Assembly (NCBI GenBank): GCA_015075185.1
Contig: JABTUW010000004.1
Coordinates: 1,080,761-1,144,760 of the forward strand
Direction: 5' to 3'
Source of the DNA: Anaerolineales bacterium
GTDB lineage: Bacteria; Chloroflexota; Anaerolineae; 4572-78; J111
Length of the DNA: 64,000 nt
Shown here: piece by piece, positions 32,055-40,710 of the stretch
Position numbering within the stretch: position 1 is the first letter of the stretch
Layout of the letters: each line of letters begins with the position of its first letter
Notes under the pieces: model-generated
What the model was told of the DNA's origin: nothing
Database searches by the model: none
What the model saw: the letters and a program-made list of their open reading frames with translations, nothing else
Program-made: the position numbers and the translations under genes

Positions 32055-33521
32055 TTATCTCTCGGCAAACACCAGCACATAGGTGTACCAGCCCGGCGGC
32101 CCTTCGACGATGCCGACGCCGATGCGGTTGTGGTGAGGGTGTAGAATGTTAGCCCGGTGCGGGCGGCTGTTCATGAACCAGTTCAGGGCAAATTGAACCG
32201 TCTCGCTGGCCGGGCGGGTGTTGCGCTGAATATCCTCGCCGACGTTGAGGGTACTGCTAAGGCCCAGCTTGGCAAAGCGGTCACGGAGGGTATTCCCTTC
32301 AGGGGTAACGTGGCCGAAATAACCCCGCACGACCATATCCTGGGCGTGATCCAGCGCCATCTGGGCAATCTCCTGGTCAACCTGATAGGGGGGCAATCCG
32401 GCTGCTTCTCGCTGCGCATTGACCCCGGCGATCATCTGCTGCTCCATCTCGACCAGGCTGGGCGGTGGAGCAATGGGGACAGGCGTTGCTCGGGGCCGCT
32501 GCGGCGCGGGCGTCGGTCGCGGTGGCGCAAAGATTACGGGAATAGCGACGGTTTGACCAACTTCCAGGGAAGAAGGAATAAGTTCAGGATTGACCGCCAG
32601 AATATCTTTAACGCTCGATCCGAATTCTAAAGCAAGCCCCAGCAAGGTGTCACCCTCCTCAAGCTCGTATAGAATAATAGGCACGCCTTGGGTTAAGCCT
32701 CCAGTAGGCGGAATCAAGAGCTGTTGGCCTATTTGAAGCAGGGTAGGGTCGGTAATCTCATTCGCCGCCAGAAGTAGCTCTACCGGCACATCATACTCCT
32801 GGGCAATGGCCAGGGGTGTATCCCCCTCAACTATCGTGTAATATACCGGCTCCCCTGCCTCCTCCGGCGGCACAATGGGCTTGTCCTCTGTGAAGACAAC
32901 CGGCACGGCAATGCTCTTACCAACCGGCAAATCATCGGCCTTTAACTGCGGATTGGCCGCCAGGATCTTTTTGACACTGGAACCGTATTTGGCGGCAATA
33001 CTCAACAACGTATCTCCTGCGGCGACAGTGTGCGGCACCACCGGAACGCGCAACCCATCCTTGGGTGGAATAAGTAAATCTTGCCCGACTTCCAGGTTAG
33101 CCGGGTCGCGGATATTATTGGCGGCCAGTAAAGCTTCAGTGGTAATGCCGTATTGAGAGGCAATCGAGATGAGCGTTTCACCCGCTTTAACGGGGTGAAA
33201 CATAAAGATAGGGGTCGGCGTAGCGGTTGGGCGAAGTGTAGGCGTAGCGGTTACCGGGGGCAGAGGCGTCATCTTCAAGATCGCTACTTCCACCAAATTA
33301 CCTAGGGGTTCAATGATGGCCGGAACCGGAGTTGCCGCTGGGGTCGGCGTCGGCGGAGCGGGGGTGGGCAGAATAACGCTCACCGGTGATGGAGGTGTTG
33401 GCTGGCCCACGTTGACTTGCACCCAAGCGGCTGCGCCGATGAAAGCGACGGTCAAGGCTGACCAGCCCCACCAGTAAGCCGGCAATTTTTCGATGATTTC
33501 CCGGAGTTTCAAGTTCTTCAT
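32055..33521 (-). CDS. Four-LysM CAP-domain surface protein
   Basis: A 488-residue exported protein: one membrane segment near residue 25-45 (WWGWSALTVAFIGAAAWV), a Pro/Thr-rich linker, then four LysM modules. These contain VKAGETLISIASQYGI, VAAGDTLLSIAAKYGS, VEGDTPLAIAQEYDV and LEEGDTLLGLALEFGS. A CAP/SCP domain follows (MIAGVNAQREAAGLPP, GYFGHVTPEG, NVGEDI, SRPHRANILHPHHNRIGVG). The LysM modules should bind peptidoglycan. Bacterial CAP proteins are secreted; their activity is mostly unknown. The ATG at 33521 lies 8 nt after the stop of the paralogue upstream, within one operon. Confidence 0.9.
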   Translation of the reverse strand: MKNLKLREIIEKLPAYWWGWSALTVAFIGAAAWVQVNVGQPTPPSPVSVILPTPAPPTPTPAATPVPAIIEPLGNLVEVAILKMTPLPPVTATPTLRPTATPTPIFMFHPVKAGETLISIASQYGITTEALLAANNIRDPANLEVGQDLLIPPKDGLRVPVVPHTVAAGDTLLSIAAKYGSSVKKILAANPQLKADDLPVGKSIAVPVVFTEDKPIVPPEEAGEPVYYTIVEGDTPLAIAQEYDVPVELLLAANEITDPTLLQIGQQLLIPPTGGLTQGVPIILYELEEGDTLLGLALEFGSSVKDILAVNPELIPSSLEVGQTVAIPVIFAPPRPTPAPQRPRATPVPIAPPPSLVEMEQQMIAGVNAQREAAGLPPYQVDQEIAQMALDHAQDMVVRGYFGHVTPEGNTLRDRFAKLGLSSTLNVGEDIQRNTRPASETVQFALNWFMNSRPHRANILHPHHNRIGVGIVEGPPGWYTYVLVFAER

Positions 33522-33528
33522 GCCGGCC

Positions 33529-34821
33529 CTAATCTCCTGCAAACACCAGCACAAAGGTATACCAACCCGATGATTCCTGCGCCACCCCTACCCCAATCCG
33601 GTTAAAGTGAGCATGCAGGATATTGCGCCGGTGCGGCGGGTCGCCCATGAACCAACCAATTGCCGCTTGAACCGCCTGATTGGCCGGCTTGACACTGAGG
33701 TAAATATTCTCGCCAACTCGCGTCGAGGCCAGCCCGCGATCCTCAAAACGGTCACGCAGGGTTCGGCCTTCGGGGGTAACATGGCCAAAATAGCCGCGCT
33801 TGACCATATCCTGGGCCTGCCCCCAGGCCATCAGGGTTAACTGCTCATCAACAGCAAAGGGGGGTAATGCTTCGCCTTGGCGTTCGGCATTGACTGCCTC
33901 AACCATAGCCTGTTCCAGCCCCACCAGGCTGGGCGAGCCTTTTTTGAGTGCAGCCAGGTCAGCCGCCGAGAGGGTGGGCGCAGCCGCTAATTTTACCGCC
34001 GCTGTCTGGCTCCCACCGGGATTAATTTTTTGCCGGGTCAAAGGAACGGAGAGCTGCTGGCCGATTTGTAAGGAAGTTGGTGCCAAATCAGGATTGGCTG
34101 CCAGAATATCTTCAACACTGGAGCCATATGCCAGGGCCAGGTCCAGCAAGGTGTCCCCACTCTCCACCTCGTGGACCGCCGTTGGCGCCCACAAAATAGG
34201 ATCAGGCAAGGTTCCGTTTTCAGTGGGGATGACCAGCTTTTGCCCAATCTGCAAGCCGGCAGGATTGCTAATCCAGTTAGCCGCCATAAGCGATTCAACA
34301 CTCGTGTCATATTGCAGAGCCAAGGCCAAGAGTGTATCGCCCGGCTCAATAGTGTGAAAAACCAGCTTGGGGGTGGGCTGGGGGGTTACTTTACCGGCGG
34401 GCGTAGCCGTCACCGGGATGAGCAGCTCTTGGCCAATCTGGATGGTAGTTGGGTCGGTAATCTCGTTGACCATCATAATCTTTTCAACCGACGTGTCGTA
34501 CTCGGCGGCGATAACCAGTAACATTTCCCCCGAACGGATGATGTGCCTTACTGGCCCGGTTGTCGGGGTAGCGGTCGGGGTTGAGGTGGGTGGTTTCGAT
34601 TGTAACGTCGGCTTGGGCTGCCTGGTCACCTGGCTGACTGCTTTAGCCGTAGCGCTTGCTGTGGGTTGGGGCGTCCGGGTCGGCAAAGTTATGGCCCTCT
34701 CCGCCGGCGCTGGTGTGCTTGGAGAAGCATAAGGCCAAATTGCCAGCGCTACCCCTGCCACTACCACAGCAACAGCGGCTCCTTTGAAAAGAAGCCGCCC
34801 TGGAATTGTGCCTACAGACAA
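33529..34821 (-). CDS. Three-LysM CAP-domain surface protein
   Basis: A 430-residue paralogue of the gene at 32055. It has an N-terminal membrane anchor (GAAVAVVVAGVALAIWPYA), a Pro/Thr-rich linker, three LysM modules (IRSGEMLLVIAAEYDT, IEPGDTLLALALQYDT, VESGDTLLDLALAYGS), and a C-terminal CAP domain (MVEAVNAERQGEALPP, GYFGHVTPEGRTLRDRF, RVGENIYL, DPPHRRNILHAHFNRIGVG). It is the first gene of a two-gene unit. A TATAAT-like box is on the minus strand at 34863-34868, about 40 nt before the start. Probably wall-bound; function inferred from domains only. Confidence 0.9.
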   Translation of the reverse strand: MSVGTIPGRLLFKGAAVAVVVAGVALAIWPYASPSTPAPAERAITLPTRTPQPTASATAKAVSQVTRQPKPTLQSKPPTSTPTATPTTGPVRHIIRSGEMLLVIAAEYDTSVEKIMMVNEITDPTTIQIGQELLIPVTATPAGKVTPQPTPKLVFHTIEPGDTLLALALQYDTSVESLMAANWISNPAGLQIGQKLVIPTENGTLPDPILWAPTAVHEVESGDTLLDLALAYGSSVEDILAANPDLAPTSLQIGQQLSVPLTRQKINPGGSQTAAVKLAAAPTLSAADLAALKKGSPSLVGLEQAMVEAVNAERQGEALPPFAVDEQLTLMAWGQAQDMVKRGYFGHVTPEGRTLRDRFEDRGLASTRVGENIYLSVKPANQAVQAAIGWFMGDPPHRRNILHAHFNRIGVGVAQESSGWYTFVLVFAGD

Positions 34822-35434
34822 ATCTTTCTCCTCGATTGCGAAGGGATAGACACGTTTCGGCCATTATACACTGCTTTCCCAAAATCACGCCAAATTTTTA
34901 AATCCAAGTGGGACGCATTTAACAGGCTGAGCTCCACTTGAGTAATCTGCCCCAAATTACACAAAACTTAGGCTTCATTTTCTCCCAAATTCCCAAATAT
35001 TTCACTCCAAAATTTAGAGTGGCAGCAATATCTGGGGAAAATAGGCCTTAAATAAGTCTCGTGTGTTTGTAATTAACCGGAAAGCCTGCTATGTTTTCTG
35101 TTCGTGATGGCTTTCCCAAGCCCAACCCGCTGATTAATCACCTAAAAGTACTCTTCAATAACTCTTCACTAACCGTTACAATCTGAAGTGACTTGCGGTC
35201 TGTCGAGCAAGTGACTTTAGGGAATGTTGACACATGTCTTTTGACCTTGACAGCTTGTGACTTTTGCACCTGTTTATCATTCCTCTCTTAAAGTATGCTG
35301 GGGGTGATATGAGGGACATCCTCTAATAATTTTCACCGCTATGACAGGGGTGGGTGTTTAATAACCTACCCCTGTATTTTTTCACAGCCATTAGAATTTG
35401 TAGAAGAACCTATATCGAATGGAGATTTTGCCTA
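34822..35434. other. Non-coding region upstream of ftsH; possible structured RNA
   Basis: 613 bp without a plausible gene. It holds hairpins GGAAAGCC...GGCTTTCC (35079-35116) and AGTGACTTGC...GCAAGTGACT (35187-35216, one mismatch), and ends with a strong intrinsic terminator at 35344-35381. No convincing promoter was found in between. The terminator implies a short RNA transcribed rightward, or attenuation of ftsH. Confidence 0.5.
35344..35381 (+). terminator. Intrinsic terminator in the ftsH leader
   Basis: ACAGGGGTGGGT (35344-35355), 8-nt loop, ACCTACCCCTGT (35364-35375), then ATTTTTT. A 12-bp stem with one wobble. It lies 54 nt before the ftsH ATG and after no gene on this strand. Confidence 0.8.
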
Positions 35435-37336
35435 ATGAATTCTGACAACCACTCCAAACGCAAAGAGCGTCGTTTGCCCAAACGTACGCTCTGGATGGCG
35501 ATAGCCCTGGCCGTTGTCGGCCTGATTGCTCTGCTGTACTACTTCTTACCTAAAGATGAGCAATCCGCTTCGCCAAATCAAGCGGCGTCTGCGGCCACGT
35601 TGCCCAAAATTGTCAGTGCGGTTGCGGCTGGGGAAGTAAAAACTCTGGCCGTCCGGGGCGACGTGCTCGTGGCTACTAAAACGGATGGCAGCAAAATCAC
35701 CGCTCGTAAAGAGTCAAACATTAGCGCCGTTGAAACATTAAAAATTCTCGGCGCTCCGGCTGACGCCCTGGCCGAACTGCCGATTGTGATTGAAGAGCCA
35801 ACGGCCAATTTTAACCCAACCGGTATCCTGGCCGTTTTAGCCATTGTTGGCTTAATTACCTTTTTAATTTTCCGCAACTCGCGGCAGCCGCAGGGCCAGA
35901 GTGGTTCCGGCTACAATTTTAGCAATATGGGCCGCAGCAACCCCCGCGTTATCTCCAATGCTCACGATAAAGATTCCAAATCAAAGACCTTTCTCCCGCC
36001 CCCAGTCACCTTTCGCGATGTAGCCGGGGCAGATCAGGCCAAGCTGGAGTTGCTGGAAATCATCGAATTTTTGAAAGAGCCGGATAAATTCGTCAAATTG
36101 GGCGCTCGTATTCCCAAGGGCGTGTTGATGGCCGGACCGCCCGGCACCGGCAAAACTTTGTTGGCCAAAGCCGTAGCCGGCGAGGCTGGGGTGCCTTTCT
36201 TTAGTATCTCCGGCTCCGAGTTCGTCGAAATGTTTGTCGGCGTGGGTGCGGCCCGCGTGCGCGATTTATTCAAGCGAGCCAGGGAGCAAGCGCCCGCCGT
36301 AGTCTTTGTGGACGAGATTGACGCCGTTGGCCGCCAGCGCGGAGCCAGCATGGGCAGCGGCAATGACGAGCGCGAACAAACCCTCAACCAGATCCTGGTT
36401 GAGATGGATGGTTTCACCACCGACACCAACGTCATTGTTATGGCCTCGACCAACCGGCCCGACATCCTCGATCCGGCGCTGCTGCGTCCGGGCCGCTTTG
36501 ACCGCAAGGTCATTTTGGACCGGCCCGATGTTCAGGGACGTGAGGCGATTTTGGAGGTCCATACCCGCGGCAAACCCCTGGCCCCCGATATTTCCATCCT
36601 GGACCTGGCCAAGTTAACCCCCGGCTTCGTCGGGGCCGACCTGGAAAATCTGGTCAACGAGGCCGCTATTCTGGCTGCTCGCCGCAATCTGAATATGATT
36701 GGCCGCCTGGAATTTCAAGATGCGATGGAACGGATTGTGGCCGGGCCGGAACGGCAGGGCAAAATCCTCAGCGATTACGAGCGCAAAGTGGTGGCTTATC
36801 ACGAAGCCGGCCACGCCGTCGTGATGCACAACCTGGAACACAGCGACCCGGTTCATAAGATCAGCATTATCTCGCGGGGGATGGCCCTGGGCTACACCAT
36901 GCCCCTGCCCGAAGGGGATAAGTACCTGCGCAGCCGCGAAGCCTTTGAGGATGAAATTGTTGGGTTGTTAGGAGGCCGGGCCGCTGAGGAGATCATTTTC
37001 AAACGGATCACCACCGGCGCAGCCAACGACCTGGAACGAGCGACCAAGCTGGCGCGGGCGATGGTGACTCGCTTCGGCTTTAGCCCGACCCTGGGCCTGC
37101 GCACCTTCGGCGAGGAGCAGGGCAACCCCTACCTGGGCAGCCTGGGTGAAATTCGCAATTACAGCGAGGAGATGGCCCAAACCATTGACCACGAAATTCG
37201 CCACATTTTAGATACCGCCTACCAGCGGGCCAAAGACATTGTTGTAATCCAACAGCGCAAGCTGGAAGCCCTGGCCGGGGCGCTCCTGGAGCACGAAACC
37301 GTCGAGCGTCCCACTTTTGAGGCGTTAATGGCTTAA
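35435..37336 (+). CDS. ftsH: ATP-dependent zinc metalloprotease FtsH
   Basis: A 633-residue membrane-bound AAA+ protease that degrades misfolded membrane proteins and some regulators. Two membrane segments (about 17-37 and 130-147) flank a short external domain. The AAA module has GPPGTGKT (233-240), VFVDEIDAVGRQRG and the second region STNRPDILDPALLRPGRFDR. The protease zinc site is HEAGH (about 455-459) with a downstream Asp in the ANDLERATKLAR helix. The usual extended C-terminal tail is short. The ATG at 35435 follows GGAGA; an upstream ATG at 35354 lies in the terminator loop and is rejected. Confidence 0.96.
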   Translation: MNSDNHSKRKERRLPKRTLWMAIALAVVGLIALLYYFLPKDEQSASPNQAASAATLPKIVSAVAAGEVKTLAVRGDVLVATKTDGSKITARKESNISAVETLKILGAPADALAELPIVIEEPTANFNPTGILAVLAIVGLITFLIFRNSRQPQGQSGSGYNFSNMGRSNPRVISNAHDKDSKSKTFLPPPVTFRDVAGADQAKLELLEIIEFLKEPDKFVKLGARIPKGVLMAGPPGTGKTLLAKAVAGEAGVPFFSISGSEFVEMFVGVGAARVRDLFKRAREQAPAVVFVDEIDAVGRQRGASMGSGNDEREQTLNQILVEMDGFTTDTNVIVMASTNRPDILDPALLRPGRFDRKVILDRPDVQGREAILEVHTRGKPLAPDISILDLAKLTPGFVGADLENLVNEAAILAARRNLNMIGRLEFQDAMERIVAGPERQGKILSDYERKVVAYHEAGHAVVMHNLEHSDPVHKISIISRGMALGYTMPLPEGDKYLRSREAFEDEIVGLLGGRAAEEIIFKRITTGAANDLERATKLARAMVTRFGFSPTLGLRTFGEEQGNPYLGSLGEIRNYSEEMAQTIDHEIRHILDTAYQRAKDIVVIQQRKLEALAGALLEHETVERPTFEALMA

Positions 37337-37356
37337 ACCTCTTTTTTGCAGATAAA

Positions 37357-37392
37357 CAAAAAGGGGCAGGTCTTAGGATCTGCCTCTTTTTT
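37357..37392 (+). terminator. Intrinsic terminator after ftsH
   Basis: AAAAGGGGCAGGTC, TTAG loop, GATCTGCCTC then TTTTTT; 21 nt after the ftsH stop. Confidence 0.85.
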
Positions 37393-37427
37393 GTATTTAG
37401 AGTTTATCCGAAAATCCCGGCAGAGGC

Positions 37428-37462
37428 GGCTCCCACGCCGCCGTTAGCCGGGCGTGGGAGCC
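37428..37462. terminator. Hairpin just beyond the DUF362 stop
   Basis: GGCTCCCACGC (37428-37438) and GCGTGGGAGCC (37452-37462) form an 11-bp perfect stem just downstream of the minus-strand gene at 37471. It may end that transcript, although no U-tract is adjacent. Confidence 0.45.
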
Positions 37463-37470
37463 TGGCTCGC

Positions 37471-38745
37471 TTATTGGTGCGCCGACGAGTGTCTCTGCTG
37501 CGCGCTAAATTCCGGCGCTTCTTTGAGGGCTGTACCCAGGATACCAAAAGAGCGCCACAGGGCTTTTAGGCCGGTGCGTTTGATTTCGGCGGGGTCTGTG
37601 CCAACGGTGGGGAAACCCTGCGCATCCGGGGTCAGTTTTTCCCAATTGCGGAAGAGATGGCCCCAATTGCTGTCGAGCACCTGGAGCATCCGCTTCTTGG
37701 CAATAACCGGATACCAGAAGCTGTCATGGTAAACCACGCTGGCCGCGTAAGACCAGGGGGCCAGCACCGTTTTGAGCGACCACTCGATCGGTTTTTTCAG
37801 CGGCCCCCAATAGATCTTGTGCTGCATACGCGAGGCAAAGGTCATTTTCTTGAACGGCCCGTCAAAATGCCAGTTCATGGCGGCCGCTTCCTCATCCCCC
37901 ACAATCTCGATTTCACGCGGATCGCCGCAGCCCAGACCCATGTCGTGAGCCAGGCGGATGAACTTGATCGAAAGCGGATCAAAGCCCATCATTTTGGCGG
38001 CCATCGCATCAATCGCCACCTGGTCGGCGCTGGCCAGGATGACGTTTTTCACGTAAGGCATCATGCAGCGGGGGCCGGGGCCGTCGCCGGCAAAGGTGCC
38101 GTCCATCACCGCAAACACACCCCGGTGAATCTTCTTTTGGATCATCAGCAGGTCCACCAGGGTTTCGTGAATGACCGGATGGGTCCAATGGCGGCGCTCG
38201 TTCAACAGCCCACCGAAGGCGTTTTTCATCGCGCCGGTGGTGGTGGTAAAGATATGCGTTTTTATCGTCGGCAGGTGAATGATATTTTCACCGATGAATC
38301 GCTTGGGGATATGAAAGCCTTTGGGATAGACCTCGTTGAGACAAATAAATTTGTTGGCTAAATCTCCGACGGCATCGCGAATATTGATCCACTCCTGGCC
38401 TTCATAAAGATGGATATTGCGCAGCCCGTGCGCTTCGACAACGTTGATCTGTTTGTTCTCTCTTTCGCCAAAGTGGGCGTCAATGACTACGGTGCGGTTG
38501 TGGCAGGCATGGATCAGATCAGGATCGTAGCCATCTTGCTTCATCGCCCGGATAACCCCCTCAAGCTGCCAGGGCGTGGTGGAACTGCCGGGGAAGAAAA
38601 AGTGCCATGAAATATTGACCTTCAAGGCGGTATCAACATCTTTGGCGACAACATCTTGATAACCGGCCAGATTCATCAGCCGGTGATAATCTGCCAGAAC
38701 CGTTCGGGGTGTAGTTTGTAGCACGGCGACTTTACTTTTGCTCAT
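37471..38745 (-). CDS. DUF362-family protein
   Basis: A 424-residue DUF362 protein. Conserved stretches are INVVEAHG, NIIHLPTIKTHIFTTTTGAMKN with FGGLLNERRHW, GVFAVMDGTFAGDGPGPR and ADQVAIDAMAAKMMGFDP. The family is widespread and usually described as iron-sulfur-related or of unknown function; some members carry ferredoxin clusters, but I see no CxxCxxC motif here. The last 130 residues (KKMTFASRMQHKIYWGP and onward) are an extension I do not recognise. AGAGGAA precedes the ATG at 38745. No operon partner. Confidence 0.8.
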   Translation of the reverse strand: MSKSKVAVLQTTPRTVLADYHRLMNLAGYQDVVAKDVDTALKVNISWHFFFPGSSTTPWQLEGVIRAMKQDGYDPDLIHACHNRTVVIDAHFGERENKQINVVEAHGLRNIHLYEGQEWINIRDAVGDLANKFICLNEVYPKGFHIPKRFIGENIIHLPTIKTHIFTTTTGAMKNAFGGLLNERRHWTHPVIHETLVDLLMIQKKIHRGVFAVMDGTFAGDGPGPRCMMPYVKNVILASADQVAIDAMAAKMMGFDPLSIKFIRLAHDMGLGCGDPREIEIVGDEEAAAMNWHFDGPFKKMTFASRMQHKIYWGPLKKPIEWSLKTVLAPWSYAASVVYHDSFWYPVIAKKRMLQVLDSNWGHLFRNWEKLTPDAQGFPTVGTDPAEIKRTGLKALWRSFGILGTALKEAPEFSAQQRHSSAHQ

Positions 38746-38798
38746 TAACTTTCCTCTCTTAAATACAACATAAAATTACAATTATAATACATAAGCAG

Positions 38799-38908
38799 TG
38801 TCATTTCGACCGAAGGGAGAAATCCCTAAAGTGTTACATTTTTATCCAGCCAAGCATTTTTAATTGCTACCTTAGAGGGATTTCTCGGCCTCTGGCCTCG
38901 AAATGACA
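38799..38908. repeat. Dispersed repeat family E, copy E1
   Basis: TGTCATTTCGAC...GAAATCCCT (38799-38826) is answered by AGGGATTTC...TCGAAATGACA (to 38908). It lies 53 nt upstream of the DUF362 start. The TGTCATTTCGA...AAATCCC motif is a common bacterial intergenic repeat. A second copy is at 56886. Confidence 0.8.
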
Positions 38909-38959
38909 TGGGGCTGAGTAATTACTTATATTCTACGTTTTCAACCTCAAAGCGACAAG

Positions 38960-40111
38960 TCATAGCGCCCGCTTGAGTATCTCTTGCAACTCAGCCGAAG
39001 TCAGTTTAATGGGGTTGCCCTGGGTGCTGCTCGCTGCGGCCGTTTTTTCGATCACATCGGGGAACTCTTCGAGAGTCAAGCCATACGTACCCAGGCCGGG
39101 GATGCGCAGGGCCTGGCCCAACTCCTGAACCCAGGCGACGCCATCGGCCACTGTTGCTTTGGGGCTGCCGGTCAAAATTTGAGCGACCTCTTCATAGCGC
39201 CGCAGAAATTCGCTGTCCGGCTGTCTTTCTTGCAGCGCCTGCACGTTGACCGCCATGACATGTGGCAGCAGCACCGCGCAGACCGCGCCATGCGGCGCGG
39301 GGAACATGCCGCCCACTACGCTGGCAAACCCGTGGACCACGCCCAGTTTGGCGTTAGCCAGGGCCAGCCCGCCGAAAAGACTGGCCAGAGCCATATCCTC
39401 CCGCGCCGCCGGATCATCACCCTGCTCAAAAGCCCGGCGCAGTGAGCGCGCGGCCCGGCGCAGCCCTTCACGAGTGACGGCATCGGTCAGCGGGTTGGCT
39501 TTGTTAGAGACAAACGGTTCCAGGTTCTGGGTCAACGCATCAAGGCCGGTGCTGGCGGTAATGGCCGGGGGCAGGCTGTAGGTCAGTTCGGGGTCAACCA
39601 GAGCCAGCCGGGGCAGCATCAACGGGCTGCGCATGCTGACTTTGACCCGCTGCTCGGGCGCGCCCAGAACCGCGTTGCGCGTCACCTCGCTGCCGGTCCC
39701 GGCGGTGGTTGGAATGGCGATACAGGGCAGGCCGGGCTGGCTTAGCGATTGGCCCCGGCCAATTACTTCCAGGTAATCAAGGGGTTCGCCGGGGTTGGTC
39801 AGCATGATGGCGACGGCCTTGGCCGTATCCATGGCGCTGCCGCCCCCAAGACCAATGACCAGATCGCATTGTTCGGCTCTGGCCTGCTGCGTGCCCTGCT
39901 GCACGATCGCAACCGTCGGCTCACCGGCGATGGTAAACACCGCTGTACCGACTCCTTGAGCGGCCAGAATGTCGAGCAAAGGTCTGGCCAGTTCGCTCGA
40001 ATTGGCAACCACCAGCGCCTTCCGCCCCATTTCTCTGGCCAGCGGGCCAATCTGCTTAAGCGTTCCCGCCCCAAAAATAATCTGGGTAGCTGTAGCAAAT
40101 TCAAATTTCAT
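38960..40111 (-). CDS. Iron-containing alcohol dehydrogenase
   Basis: A 383-residue NAD(P)-dependent dehydrogenase of the Fe-ADH family. The nucleotide site includes VIGLGGGSAMDTAKAVA, followed by IPTTAGTGSEVTRNAV. Metal ligands are supplied by an Asp (in SMRSPLMLPRLALVDPEL) and by His residues in HGFASVVGGMFPAPHGAV. It oxidises an alcohol or reduces an aldehyde; substrate unknown. The ATG at 40111 is fixed by AGGAGG just upstream; the longer frame runs through repeat D2 and is rejected. Confidence 0.92.
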   Translation of the reverse strand: MKFEFATATQIIFGAGTLKQIGPLAREMGRKALVVANSSELARPLLDILAAQGVGTAVFTIAGEPTVAIVQQGTQQARAEQCDLVIGLGGGSAMDTAKAVAIMLTNPGEPLDYLEVIGRGQSLSQPGLPCIAIPTTAGTGSEVTRNAVLGAPEQRVKVSMRSPLMLPRLALVDPELTYSLPPAITASTGLDALTQNLEPFVSNKANPLTDAVTREGLRRAARSLRRAFEQGDDPAAREDMALASLFGGLALANAKLGVVHGFASVVGGMFPAPHGAVCAVLLPHVMAVNVQALQERQPDSEFLRRYEEVAQILTGSPKATVADGVAWVQELGQALRIPGLGTYGLTLEEFPDVIEKTAAASSTQGNPIKLTSAELQEILKRAL

Positions 40112-40126
40112 CTTTAGCCTCCTGGA

Positions 40127-40224
40127 GACCGCAGACCACCGACCGCCGACCGCCGCAACCCCCACCCCAACACTATCCCAGAGACAGGAGAAATACGGCG
40201 GTCTGCCGTCTGTCGTCGGTGGTC
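40127..40224. repeat. Iterated palindromic element, family D (D2)
   Basis: Left arm GACCGCAGACC/ACCGACCGCCGACC units (40127-40156). Right arm CGGCGGTCTGCCGTC and GTCGGTGGTCAC (40196-40224). It fills the Fe-ADH leader and lies immediately next to its AGGAGG. Confidence 0.8.
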
Positions 40225-40229
40225 ACGTT

Positions 40230-40538
40230 TCATCCCCACCCCGCATCCTCAGGGTAGACATTGGCATATTTGACACTGTTGCGCGGTGCGGCCATCATCG
40301 GGGCGACAGTTTCAGCCCATTTTTTGTAGTGCGCCGTTTCTTTGTGCCGGGCCGGGTCATCCGGGGTGCGGTAGACCTCGACCAGCACAAAGCGGCTGGG
40401 ATCGTCCAACTGCTGGACCACATCGAAGCGGGCAATGCCCGCCTCCCGGACGCTGTTGCTGGCATTTTCAATCGTCGCTGCCCGAAAAGCGTCAACAAAC
40501 TCCGATTTGACGTGGACTTGGACATGAACGATAAACAT
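40230..40538 (-). CDS. Antibiotic-biosynthesis-monooxygenase (ABM) domain protein
   Basis: A 102-residue dimeric ferredoxin-fold protein of the ABM/YgiN/LsrG type. It begins FIVHVQVHVKSEFVDAFRAA and contains GIARFDVVQQLDDPSRFVLVEVY and HKETAHYKKWAETVAPMM. Members include quinol monooxygenases and a phospho-autoinducer-2 isomerase; which applies here cannot be told. GGAGG precedes the ATG at 40538. It is divergent from the nucleoside phosphorylase and upstream of the Fe-ADH on the same strand, separated by repeat D2. Confidence 0.88.
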   Translation of the reverse strand: MFIVHVQVHVKSEFVDAFRAATIENASNSVREAGIARFDVVQQLDDPSRFVLVEVYRTPDDPARHKETAHYKKWAETVAPMMAAPRNSVKYANVYPEDAGWG

Positions 40539-40626
40539 GGATCAACCTCCGTTAACAGAACATAGGTGCATCATAGACCAAAAATGAGTGATGTCAAAAC
40601 AGGTTGACCTGCGCTTCAATTATACC

Positions 40627-40655
40627 TTGACAAACCTCCCAAACGATTCTATAGT
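40627..40655 (+). promoter_or_regulatory. Sigma-70-type promoter of the nucleoside phosphorylase gene
   Basis: TTGACA (40627-40632), 17-nt spacer, TATAGT (40650-40655). Transcription would begin near 40662, which excludes the ATG codons at 40588 and 40657 and supports the start at 40711. Confidence 0.8.
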
Positions 40656-40710
40656 TATGGTCCAAACCCGTTTACCCCAGCATCCAGCCATTCCAACAGG
40701 TGACACGACG

